Assembly (NCBI GenBank): GCA_902797105.1
Contig: CADBRL010000091.1
Span: 1 to 6,520 of the forward strand
From: an uncultured Erysipelotrichaceae bacterium
Lineage (GTDB): Bacteria > Bacillota_I > Bacilli_A > RF39 > UBA660
Length of the DNA stretch: 6,520 nucleotides
Direction of reading: 5' to 3'
The stretch's first letter is position 1; every line of letters begins with the position of its first letter. Below are positions 1 through 5,957 of the stretch, piece by piece. The notes under the pieces are model-generated. The model was not told where the DNA came from. It saw nothing but the letters and a program-made list of their open reading frames with translations, and ran no database searches. The position numbers and the translations under genes were made by a program.

Positions 1-638
1 GTAAATTGATCTACTACAATTTTATCATATGGATATTGTTTTTCTACGAGATTTAGTAATACTTTATTATGAAGTATTGCTTTTATTTTGTTCATGTTTA
101 CTGTTTCATGGTTTAAATTGTTATATTCTTTATTAGTTAAAACAAAGGCTGAGTAGGGAACTTTTTCCATAATTTGTGGTGCTATTTGTTTGATATAATC
201 ATCTGTTATTTTCTTTGAGTCTGTTACCTTTAAGTCATGTAAATATTCTACATTATTGGTTGCTACGAATGTTGCGCAAACTACGATTGGCCCAAAATAA
301 TCACCAGTACCAACTTCATCAGAACCTATGGTTGAATACTTATCATAATTAAATGTTTTCTTTTCTTTTGTGTCTTTATTTGCATTTTTATCTTTTCCAG
401 TTTTAATATCTATGATTCTTCCGTTAAATTTCTTTTCCATATCAATCCATATATTAGCATCGATATCTGCAGAAATTCCCTGAAACATTGCTTTACCTGA
501 CTCATATAAAGTTATGATTGTGCCTCCTTCATCTGCTTGAAATATAGCATATGGAGGAGTTTTATCTCTTTTTAAATCCTCATAGTATTTTATCATTTTA
601 GATTTTATATTGTCACTTACTTTAAAAACTATTGTCAT
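1..638 (-). CDS. rnhC: Ribonuclease HIII, N-terminal 212 residues (partial at left edge)
   Basis: Cleaves the RNA strand of RNA:DNA hybrids in the cytoplasm, removing R-loops and primer or misincorporated RNA. The gene reads leftwards from an ATG at 638-636 and stays open to the window edge. Residues 1 to about 80 form the lysine-rich N-terminal TBP-like substrate-binding domain that separates HIII from HII, with the typical stretch PPYAIFQADEGGTIITLYES at 28-47. A charged linker (about 79-94) leads to the catalytic core, which opens with GSDEVGTGDYFGP (105-117); D107 and E108 are the first two metal ligands. The motif TDSKK is at 139-143, and the third acidic ligand is D210 in VVDQF, right at the edge. 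The family is usually about 300 residues, so roughly 90 residues, including the last catalytic acid, are outside. The start is supported by AAAGGA (652-647) 8 nt upstream. The gene is divergent from cvpA, as a neighbour of cvpA as in Bacillus. Confidence 0.96.
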   Translation of the reverse strand, partial: MTIVFKVSDNIKSKMIKYYEDLKRDKTPPYAIFQADEGGTIITLYESGKAMFQGISADIDANIWIDMEKKFNGRIIDIKTGKDKNANKDTKEKKTFNYDKYSTIGSDEVGTGDYFGPIVVCATFVATNNVEYLHDLKVTDSKKITDDYIKQIAPQIMEKVPYSAFVLTNKEYNNLNHETVNMNKIKAILHNKVLLNLVEKQYPYDKIVVDQF

Positions 639-646
639 ATTATTTT

Positions 647-652
647 TCCTTT
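647..652 (-). promoter_or_regulatory. Ribosome binding site of rnhC
   Basis: Read on the minus strand this is AAAGGA, 8 nt before the rnhC ATG. It fixes the start of the partial gene. A possible -10 (TAAAAT, minus strand, 665-660) lies just upstream, but I see no convincing -35, so the promoter itself is not called. Confidence 0.75.
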
Positions 653-692
653 CTTTTATATTTTAACATATTTTTTTAAAAAATAATAATAT

Positions 693-721
693 TTGTCTTT
701 ATTTTTGTTAATATTTATAAT
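693..721 (+). promoter_or_regulatory. Sigma-A-type promoter of cvpA-trxA
   Basis: TTGTCT (693-698) and TATAAT (716-721) are separated by exactly 17 bp, matching the housekeeping consensus at 4 of 6 and 6 of 6 positions. A second overlapping TATAAT lies at 721-726 but has no well-spaced -35. Transcription would begin near 728, leaving a leader of about 20 nt that holds the ribosome binding site AAGGAG (733-738), 9 nt before the cvpA ATG. The surrounding AT-rich context makes chance -10 matches common, so the spacing is the stronger evidence. Confidence 0.65.
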
Positions 722-747
722 ATAATTAATATAAGGAGAGTAGAAAA

Positions 748-1449
748 ATGAATATAATGAGTGTCGTAATAATATTAATTGTATTATTTTACGTAGTCTT
801 GGGGTTTAAGCGTGGGGTTATTAAAACTGGTGTTTCTTTAATAGGATCTGTAGCAATATTAGTTGTATCTTATGTACTTAAAGATATTGTAGCTAATTTT
901 TTAATGGATAAATTGCCATTCTTTAATTTTGGAGGCATATTTGAAGGTATTACGTCGATTAATATTTTGATGTATGAAATGATTTCTTTCATTGTAGTAT
1001 TTGTAATTTTATATTGTGTTTTAAACATATTACTTACATTATCTGGTTTGATTGAAAAAATACTTAAACTTACTATAGTACTTGCTATTCCATCTAAAAT
1101 ACTTGGAGCTTTACTTGGTTTAGTAGAAGGAGTTATTGTTGCGTTTCTAGTTGCTTTTGTATTCTTACATTTAGCACCAACAGAAAAATATGTTATGGAT
1201 AGTAAACTTGCCATAGTGGTTCTAGAAAGGACACCATTTATTGGTAAAATGACAACTAGTACAACACTTGCTTTAGAAGATATTAATAAAATTGTTAATT
1301 CTTTGAAAGAAAATGATAATAGATCAGAAGCTAATTATAAAGTGTTACATCAAATGATTTATTGGAAAGTTATTACTGTTGATCAAGCACAAAAATTAAT
1401 TAATGATAAGAAAATTGAATTCGATAATGATGTTGAATTAAATGGGTGA
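748..1449 (+). CDS. cvpA: CvpA-family integral membrane protein
   Basis: Member of the CvpA (colicin V production) family of small inner-membrane proteins. The molecular role in Firmicutes is not established; links to envelope homeostasis and secretion come from other species. Four membrane spans are visible at about residues 5-20, 27-46, 72-97 and 117-141. Family hallmarks are GFKRGVIKTG (19-28) after span 1 and KILGALLGLVEGVI (117-130) at the start of span 4. After the last span there is a soluble, mostly helical, charged tail of about 90 residues (142-233), somewhat long for the family. The ATG at 748 has AAGGAG 9 nt upstream; an internal ATG at residue 4 is less well placed. First gene of a two-gene unit with trxA, whose ATG begins 4 nt after the TGA stop. 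The TGA stop argues for the standard code. The family call is firm; the function is not. Confidence 0.88.
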   Translation: MNIMSVVIILIVLFYVVLGFKRGVIKTGVSLIGSVAILVVSYVLKDIVANFLMDKLPFFNFGGIFEGITSINILMYEMISFIVVFVILYCVLNILLTLSGLIEKILKLTIVLAIPSKILGALLGLVEGVIVAFLVAFVFLHLAPTEKYVMDSKLAIVVLERTPFIGKMTTSTTLALEDINKIVNSLKENDNRSEANYKVLHQMIYWKVITVDQAQKLINDKKIEFDNDVELNG

Positions 1450-1450
1450 T
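1444..1450 (+). promoter_or_regulatory. trxA ribosome binding site overlapping the cvpA stop codon
   Basis: GGGTGAT matches the downstream part of the full anti-Shine-Dalgarno complement (AGGAGGTGAT) and includes the cvpA TGA. It sits 3 nt before the trxA ATG, which is close. Termination of cvpA translation would therefore place ribosomes on the trxA start, suggesting translational coupling. Confidence 0.5.
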
Positions 1451-1453
1451 TAA

Positions 1454-1741
1454 ATGATTAAATATTTAGAAAAAGAAGAAGATTTTAATAATCTAATTCA
1501 AAATAAAATTTTAGTTGATTTCTATGCTGATTGGTGTGGGCCATGCAAAAGACTTGGTGCTATACTTGAAGAAATTAATGGTATCGATATATTAAAAGTG
1601 AATGTTGGTTTATTTCAAAATATATCTAATAAATATGGTGTTATGAGTATTCCAACCCTTATAATATTTGATAAGGGTAATGAAATAAAGAAAAGTATAG
1701 GATTTAAAACTAAAGAAGAATTATTTGAATTTATAAAATAA
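1454..1741 (+). CDS. trxA: Thioredoxin-like protein, short
   Basis: Small cytoplasmic dithiol-disulfide oxidoreductase. The active site WCGPCK is at 27-32 (redox cysteines C28 and C31), preceded by the standard LVDFYADWC strand and helix start. The cis-proline loop SIPT is at 65-68 (P67). YGVMSIPTLIIFDKG (61-75) matches canonical thioredoxins closely, and G83 in IGFKTKEEL is the usual C-terminal glycine. At 95 residues it is about 10 shorter than typical TrxA: the N-terminal strand and the segment between the active site and strand 3 are trimmed. The usual VNVD is VNVG (49-52), so a commonly conserved acid is missing. Translation may be coupled to cvpA, because the ribosome binding site GGGTGAT (1444-1450) contains the cvpA stop. 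In Bacillus trxA lies next to uvrC; here a convergent gene intervenes. It could be the main thioredoxin or a paralogue. Confidence 0.93.
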   Translation: MIKYLEKEEDFNNLIQNKILVDFYADWCGPCKRLGAILEEINGIDILKVNVGLFQNISNKYGVMSIPTLIIFDKGNEIKKSIGFKTKEELFEFIK

Positions 1742-1833
1742 TTAAAAATAAAGAAATATAAATGCTAATGGTAAAAAAAGATGTAAAGTTGAAGAAGTCA
1801 TTATTACTAATTATGAAATTAAGAATGATTTTT

Positions 1834-1875
1834 AAAAAAATGGAGTTAGTTAATTACACTAACTCCAGCATTTTT
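1834..1875. terminator. Bidirectional rho-independent terminator between trxA and the IMPACT-family gene
   Basis: A perfect 10-bp stem pairs TGGAGTTAGT (1841-1850) with ACTAACTCCA (1858-1867) around a 7-nt loop. On the minus strand the hairpin is followed immediately by seven T (complement of the A run at 1834-1840). On the plus strand it is followed by GCA and five T (1871-1875). It can therefore end both the rightward cvpA-trxA transcript and the leftward yigZ-like transcript, more strongly the latter. The stop codon of the minus-strand gene (1848-1846) lies inside the stem, so its last codons form the loop and one arm. Confidence 0.88.
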
Positions 1876-2193
1876 ATATGCTCTCATTAAAGGTCCAGCA
1901 CCTAGTTTGATGCCCCCAAAATATCTTACAATTACAATCATTTTATTATTTAAGTTATTTGCCTCTAACAGATTATATAAAGGGAGTCCTGCTGTACCAG
2001 AAGGCTCTTTATCATCAGTTTTGCCTGCAGTATTGCCAAATTTATAAGCATAAACAATATGCTTGGCTTTTTTATGTTCTTTTCTAAGTTCATCTATTAT
2101 GATTTTTATATCTTCCTTAGTATCAAGTTCATAAAAGTAAGCTATAAATTTAGATTTGTTTATTTCTTCTTTATTTGTTTTAATTAATTTCAT
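1846..2193 (-). CDS. IMPACT/YigZ (UPF0029) family protein, single-domain short form
   Basis: Belongs to the YigZ/IMPACT N-terminal domain family. Eukaryotic IMPACT regulates the kinase Gcn2 on ribosomes; the bacterial function is not settled, with a proposed RNA- or ribosome-related role. Motifs in order: KSKFIAYF (13-20), KAKHIVYAYKFG (42-53), DDKEPSGTAGLPLYNLL (60-76), and VIVRYFGGIKLGAGPLMRAY (87-106), all family signatures. The protein is 115 residues. Typical bacterial members are about 200 because they add a C-terminal DUF1949 ferredoxin-like domain, absent here: the frame stops in the terminator hairpin right after the first domain. Start ATG at 2193-2191 with AAAGGA (2206-2201) 7 nt upstream. 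It is convergent with trxA and divergent from uvrC. Family assignment is firm; a natural short form is more likely than a recent truncation because the stop and terminator are neatly placed. Confidence 0.92.
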   Translation of the reverse strand: MKLIKTNKEEINKSKFIAYFYELDTKEDIKIIIDELRKEHKKAKHIVYAYKFGNTAGKTDDKEPSGTAGLPLYNLLEANNLNNKMIVIVRYFGGIKLGAGPLMRAYKNAGVSVIN

Positions 2194-2215
2194 AAAAAAT
2201 TCCTTTCATGTATTA

Positions 2216-2221
2216 ATTATA
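2216..2221 (-). promoter_or_regulatory. Putative -10 element of the IMPACT-family gene
   Basis: Minus-strand TATAAT, about 10 bp before the ribosome binding site. The hexamer at 17-bp spacing (2244-2239, TACAAA) is a poor -35. The placement makes a short leader. The call rests on the perfect -10 and its position in a 77-bp divergent gap. Confidence 0.4.
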
Positions 2222-2245
2222 TCGTAAAATTGTCGAAATTTGTAG

Positions 2246-2251
2246 TATAAT
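2246..2251 (+). promoter_or_regulatory. Putative -10 element of the uvrC operon
   Basis: Plus-strand TATAAT, 19 bp before the uvrC ribosome binding site region ends. No good -35 is present at 16-18 bp; TTGTCG (2230-2235) is too close to this -10 and would suit only the overlapping TATATT (2251-2256) at 15 bp. Transcription would begin near 2258, giving a very short leader directly into GGAGGT. It is the only visible promoter for the four-gene unit. Confidence 0.4.
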
Positions 2252-2259
2252 ATATTTAT

Positions 2260-2265
2260 GGAGGT
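2260..2265 (+). promoter_or_regulatory. Strong ribosome binding site of uvrC
   Basis: GGAGGT, 5 nt before the uvrC ATG at 2271, the best match to the anti-Shine-Dalgarno in the window. It decides the start over the out-of-frame ATG at 2258. Confidence 0.8.
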
Positions 2266-2270
2266 TACTT

Positions 2271-4055
2271 ATGCTAAAAGAAAAGTTAAAAACTATTCCT
2301 CATTTACCTGGTTCATATCAAATGCGTAATATAAATAATACAGTTATTTATGTTGGTAAAGCTAAAGATTTGTATAAAAGAGTAAATAGTTATTTTAAAG
2401 GTAATGTTACGGGAAAGACTGCTAAAATGGTTAGTGAAGTAGTTGATTTTACATATATTACAACATCAACTGAGCAAGAGGCATTTATTTTAGAACTTAA
2501 TTTGATTAAAGAATATGATCCAAAATATAATATACTACTTAAAGATGATAAAACATACCCTTATATTGAATACATAAGTAAACCTTATCCAAAACTTAAA
2601 GTGTCTAGATATTTAAGTGTTAAAAGAAAAGATAAAAAGCTTTTATTTGGACCTTATCCGAATGCTTATGCCGCTAGAAAGATTGTTAATTTAATAAATA
2701 GATTATATCCTTTGAAAAAATGTGAAGGAATGCCTAAGGACGTTTGTTTATATTTTCACATTGGTGAGTGTTTAGGCTATTGCTCTAAAAAAGTAGATAA
2801 AGAAGCTTTAGATAAAATGGAAAAAGATATTTTAGAGTTTTTACGGGGTAATGATAAAATATTAATTGATAAAATAATGGAAAAGATTAATACATTTAGT
2901 AATATGCTTAATTTTGAAGCTGCTTTAGAACTAAAAAAAGAACTTGATTATATTAAAGTAGTTCTTGATAAACAAAAGGTTGAACTTCATGATTATATAA
3001 ATAGAGATGTAATATCATATTATCTTGATGAAGGTATTGTATCTGTCCAAATACTATTTGTTAGAAATGGTAAAATAGTGGGTGGAAATAATGATAAATT
3101 CTACTTAATGAGTGATATTTTAGATGAAGTTAATTCATATATTTTGAAATTTTATGAAAGACATGAAATACCTAAAGAACTTTTAGTGGAAAAAGATTTA
3201 AATACAGAGATAATAAGTAATATTCTAAGTACTAAAGTTGTAGTTCCTGAAAAAGGTAAAAAGAAAAATTTACTTAATATGGCTAAGGAAAATGCTAAGA
3301 TCGCTTTAGAACAAGAAATAACTATTATTAAAAATGATGAAAAAAGAAGTGTACTTGCTAATGATGAGTTAAGAAAACTACTTAATATGAAAGTTCTAAA
3401 TAGAATAGATTCATTTGATAATTCAAATTTATTTGGTACTTATGCTGTATCTGGAATGGTTGTTTTTAAAAATGGGAAGCCTGCTAAGAAAGAGTATCGT
3501 AAATATAAAGTAAGTGTAGATAAAAATGATGATTATAATACCATGAGAGAAGTTGTTTATAGAAGATATTATAGATGTATGGTTGAGCAAAGTGAAATGC
3601 CAGATTTAATACTTGTGGATGGTGGTGTAAGTCAAATAAATGCTTGCAAAAGTGTTTTAGATGAACTTCATTTAAATATTAAAGTTTGTGGTCTTAGAAA
3701 AGATGATCATCATAGAACCAATGAACTTGTTGATGGTGATACATTAAATACAATTGAAATACCTAGAATGAGTGATGTTTTTCATTATTTAACTAGAATA
3801 CAAGATGAAGTACATAGGTATACGATTTACTATCATAAGACTTTACGTGATAAAGGTTCTATTGGAAGTTTACTTGATAATATTGATGGTATTGGTAGTG
3901 TTAGAAAGAAAGAACTTATTAAAAAATATGGTAGTGTTAAAAAAATGGGGGAAGCATCAGTTGAAGAGTTGTCTTTGATAATACCTGAAGCTGTGGCAAT
4001 TAATTTAAAAAAGTATTTAGAAAGTAGGGATAAAAGTGATACTAACAAAGAATAA
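2271..4055 (+). CDS. uvrC: Excinuclease ABC subunit C (UvrC)
   Basis: Dual-incision nuclease of bacterial nucleotide excision repair, acting with UvrA and UvrB to cut on both sides of a bulky lesion. The 594 residues match the usual length of about 600. The N-terminal GIY-YIG nuclease (about 11-92) makes the 3' cut and keeps the residues expected from the Thermotoga structure: Y16, Y27, K30, R37, Y41, E75 and N87. Four cysteines (C151, C159, C167, C171) match the 4Fe-4S cluster ligands reported for UvrC. The UVR motif (about 200-234, LNFEAALELKKELDYIK) binds UvrB. The RNase H-like domain for the 5' cut (about 340-530) has D383 in SFDNS, D450 in LILVDGG and H515 in DEVHRYTI. A C-terminal double helix-hairpin-helix (about 534-585) has GIGSVRKKELIKKYGS. 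The gene looks complete and functional. Its last 20 nt overlap the following RnfC-like gene, so the two are probably co-transcribed. Confidence 0.98.
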   Translation: MLKEKLKTIPHLPGSYQMRNINNTVIYVGKAKDLYKRVNSYFKGNVTGKTAKMVSEVVDFTYITTSTEQEAFILELNLIKEYDPKYNILLKDDKTYPYIEYISKPYPKLKVSRYLSVKRKDKKLLFGPYPNAYAARKIVNLINRLYPLKKCEGMPKDVCLYFHIGECLGYCSKKVDKEALDKMEKDILEFLRGNDKILIDKIMEKINTFSNMLNFEAALELKKELDYIKVVLDKQKVELHDYINRDVISYYLDEGIVSVQILFVRNGKIVGGNNDKFYLMSDILDEVNSYILKFYERHEIPKELLVEKDLNTEIISNILSTKVVVPEKGKKKNLLNMAKENAKIALEQEITIIKNDEKRSVLANDELRKLLNMKVLNRIDSFDNSNLFGTYAVSGMVVFKNGKPAKKEYRKYKVSVDKNDDYNTMREVVYRRYYRCMVEQSEMPDLILVDGGVSQINACKSVLDELHLNIKVCGLRKDDHHRTNELVDGDTLNTIEIPRMSDVFHYLTRIQDEVHRYTIYYHKTLRDKGSIGSLLDNIDGIGSVRKKELIKKYGSVKKMGEASVEELSLIIPEAVAINLKKYLESRDKSDTNKE

Positions 4056-5118
4056 AAATATTGTACCTAATAAAAATATTACTTACTTTTTAAATCCTGA
4101 TTATATATATGTTCCTGCCAGAAATATTTATGTTAAAGATGGAGAGTATGTTTATAAAAATCAAATTATAGCTGATAAAACATCTTCATCAGTATCTGGT
4201 AAAGTATTAGGTATTAAAAAGTGTAATATAATGGGGAAACTTAAAAATACTTTGGTTATTCAAAATGATTATAGAGAATACTTTAAAGATAATAATATGA
4301 AAATGAAATTTACTTTACCTAATATCCTGAAAATCTTGGAAAAAGATAAAGTGTTATTTGATAAATTTAAAAGTAGTAAAACTTTTGATAATATTGTTGT
4401 ATTTGCTATTAATGATAATCCTTATGTTTATAATGAAGTATTTTTACTTAAAGAAAATATTAATGATATATTGTGGTTTTATGATAAATTATTTAATCTT
4501 TATACATGTAGTAACAATTTACTTGTTTTAAAAAATACAGATGCTTTTGTAATAGATGAATGCTTAAGCACTTTGGGTAGTTATCCAGAGATTAAACTAA
4601 GTTTAGTAAATGATGAATATTTACTAGAAAATAATGAAGTATTAGGTAAATACTTGAAATTAAAGGGTAATATATTATTTTTAAGCGTTACAGAAATTGT
4701 TAAAATATATAACTTATTTAAAGGTAAAGTAAGTACTACGAAGTTAATTACTATATCTGGTGATGCTATAAAGGAAAATAAAGTTCTAAAGGTAAAGTTA
4801 AATACTTCTTTAAAAGATGTAATTGATAAGTATATTGATATTAATGAAACTTGTGATTATATTATTAATGGTTTAATGAATGGTTTTAAAATAGATAATA
4901 TAAATAATTTTATTATTACTGAAGAAGTAAAATCTATAAATATTATGAAAAAAAGAAATAATAAGGAAAGTAAATGTATTAGGTGTGGTAAATGCATAAG
5001 TATATGCCCTTATGGTGTAAATCCAGTAAGCTTAAAGGATAAAGAAAAATGTGTAGATTGTGGTTTATGTACATATATCTGTCCTTGTTATATAAATTTA
5101 AGAGAAAGGTTAAAGTAG
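4036..5118 (+). CDS. Divergent RnfC-like 2x[4Fe-4S] protein lacking the NADH/FMN motif
   Basis: RnfC is the peripheral subunit of the ion-pumping Rnf complex that accepts or donates electrons between NADH and ferredoxin. Here residues 21-62 match the RnfC N-terminal sandwich domain (PDYIYVPARN, VKDGEYVYKNQIIADK, SSVSGKVLGI). Residues about 118-240 resemble the NADH/FMN fold (AINDNPYVYNE where RnfC has GAECEPYLT), and about 238-284 resembles the SLBB part (TISGDAIKENKVLKVKLNTS; GLMNGF for GGPMMGF). Two complete cluster motifs follow: C314, C317, C320, C324-P and C339, C342, C345, C349-P, with C351 extra. The glycine-rich GGAGFPTH motif is absent, replaced by lysine-rich sequence near 99-118. 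At 360 residues it is shorter than typical RnfC (about 440), and the linker between clusters is only 14 residues. The start is GTG at 4036, inside uvrC, with AGGGA (4025-4029) upstream. The RnfD-like gene starts 1 nt after its stop. The family call is from motif alignment by eye; electron transfer is likely but NADH use is doubtful. Confidence 0.82.
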   Translation: MILTKNKNIVPNKNITYFLNPDYIYVPARNIYVKDGEYVYKNQIIADKTSSSVSGKVLGIKKCNIMGKLKNTLVIQNDYREYFKDNNMKMKFTLPNILKILEKDKVLFDKFKSSKTFDNIVVFAINDNPYVYNEVFLLKENINDILWFYDKLFNLYTCSNNLLVLKNTDAFVIDECLSTLGSYPEIKLSLVNDEYLLENNEVLGKYLKLKGNILFLSVTEIVKIYNLFKGKVSTTKLITISGDAIKENKVLKVKLNTSLKDVIDKYIDINETCDYIINGLMNGFKIDNINNFIITEEVKSINIMKKRNNKESKCIRCGKCISICPYGVNPVSLKDKEKCVDCGLCTYICPCYINLRERLK

Positions 5119-5119
5119 T

Positions 5120-5932
5120 ATGATTGTTTATTTACATGATAAAAATGATTTAAAAAAGAATATTATAAAATATATTATTTGTTTATTACCACTTTATTTG
5201 TATGGATTTTATAAAAATGGAATACTTCTTTATTCTAAAGCTTATGTTAGTTTTTTAGAAATGTTTAAAATAGTATATTTGCTTATTTTATCTGTTGGGG
5301 CTTACTTTTTAACTAATAAAATATTAAAAAAAGAGTTTAAATTTGATTTAACTTTCTTGAGTTTGTTTCTAATTCCATTGTTTATGCCTTTGGATATTAA
5401 TTTATTTGTTTATTTTGGTATTGTTTTTATCTTTTTAATTTTTAGAAAATGTTATAATGTTGCTTTAGTAATACTAGTTTTATCTTTCTTTGGTAAATTT
5501 GCAGGTCCCATGGATGATACAAGTCTTTATGCCTTTAGTACTTGGGACTATTTATGGGGAAGAAATATCGGAGGCATTGCATCAACATCAATTGTTTTAG
5601 GTGTCATTATAGCAATTGTTTTGGCATTTACAAATAACTATAAATATTTAATTAGTATATTTGGGCTTCTTAGTTTTTCTATATTTAGTATTTTATTTAA
5701 AGATTATGAATTTTTAATAAATGGTAATGCTATTTTGACTATTTTGTTTATTGCCACTATTTCAGATAAAAGTCCAGTTTTAAAAAAATATATGATTATT
5801 TATGGTTTATTAATTGGAGTATTTGGGTTTATTTTTATGAAGATTTTAAATCCTTATTATGGTATGGTTTTAAGTGCTGCAATAATCTCTCTAATTTATG
5901 ATATTTTACTTGTAAAAAAATTTAATACATAG
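5120..5932 (+). CDS. Divergent RnfD-like integral membrane protein lacking the FMN-attachment threonine
   Basis: RnfD is a membrane subunit of the Rnf complex, related to NqrB, that normally carries covalent FMN. About ten hydrophobic segments are visible (roughly 14-32, 49-66, 76-93, 95-109, 112-125, 150-170, 177-194, 203-214, 224-242, 246-265). Matches to RnfD: an N-terminal IIKYIICLLPLYLYGFY like the VLLALLPA segment; YNVALV (112-117) for FNPALV; GRNIGGIASTSIVLGV (147-162) for the GNxxGSIGETS segment; and a C-terminal FIATISDKSP (210-219) then YMIIYGLLIGVFGF (224-237) for FMATDPVTSP then LIYGLLIG. At 270 residues it is shorter than typical RnfD (about 320-350). The flavinylation motif (D-x-x-S/T-G-A-T) should lie near 131-141, but the sequence there is MDDTSLYAFST with no GAT. 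The start ATG is 1 nt after the RnfC-like stop, with AAAGG (5105-5109) upstream. Tight spacing implies the two proteins work together. Function without FMN is unknown. Confidence 0.8.
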   Translation: MIVYLHDKNDLKKNIIKYIICLLPLYLYGFYKNGILLYSKAYVSFLEMFKIVYLLILSVGAYFLTNKILKKEFKFDLTFLSLFLIPLFMPLDINLFVYFGIVFIFLIFRKCYNVALVILVLSFFGKFAGPMDDTSLYAFSTWDYLWGRNIGGIASTSIVLGVIIAIVLAFTNNYKYLISIFGLLSFSIFSILFKDYEFLINGNAILTILFIATISDKSPVLKKYMIIYGLLIGVFGFIFMKILNPYYGMVLSAAIISLIYDILLVKKFNT

Positions 5933-5957
5933 TATATTAGTAGTAAGGATGGTGCTT

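Noticed and set aside
639..747. Riboswitch or structured leader between rnhC and cvpA
   Set aside because: The gap is only 109 bp of nearly pure A/T with no GC-containing paired stems; promoter and ribosome binding signals account for it.
870..1214. Minus-strand open frame of 114 codons inside cvpA
   Set aside because: It lies wholly antisense to a gene with clear family motifs, has no ribosome binding site, and its translation resembles nothing known. It is a shadow of the AT-rich coding strand.
1762..1890. Plus-strand 42-codon ORF from an ATG in the trxA downstream spacer
   Set aside because: It has no ribosome binding site, reads through the terminator hairpin and runs antisense into the IMPACT-family gene.
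3833..4048. Minus-strand open frame of 71 codons at the end of uvrC
   Set aside because: Antisense to the helix-hairpin-helix coding region of uvrC, low-complexity Ser/Leu/Ile composition, and no initiation signals.
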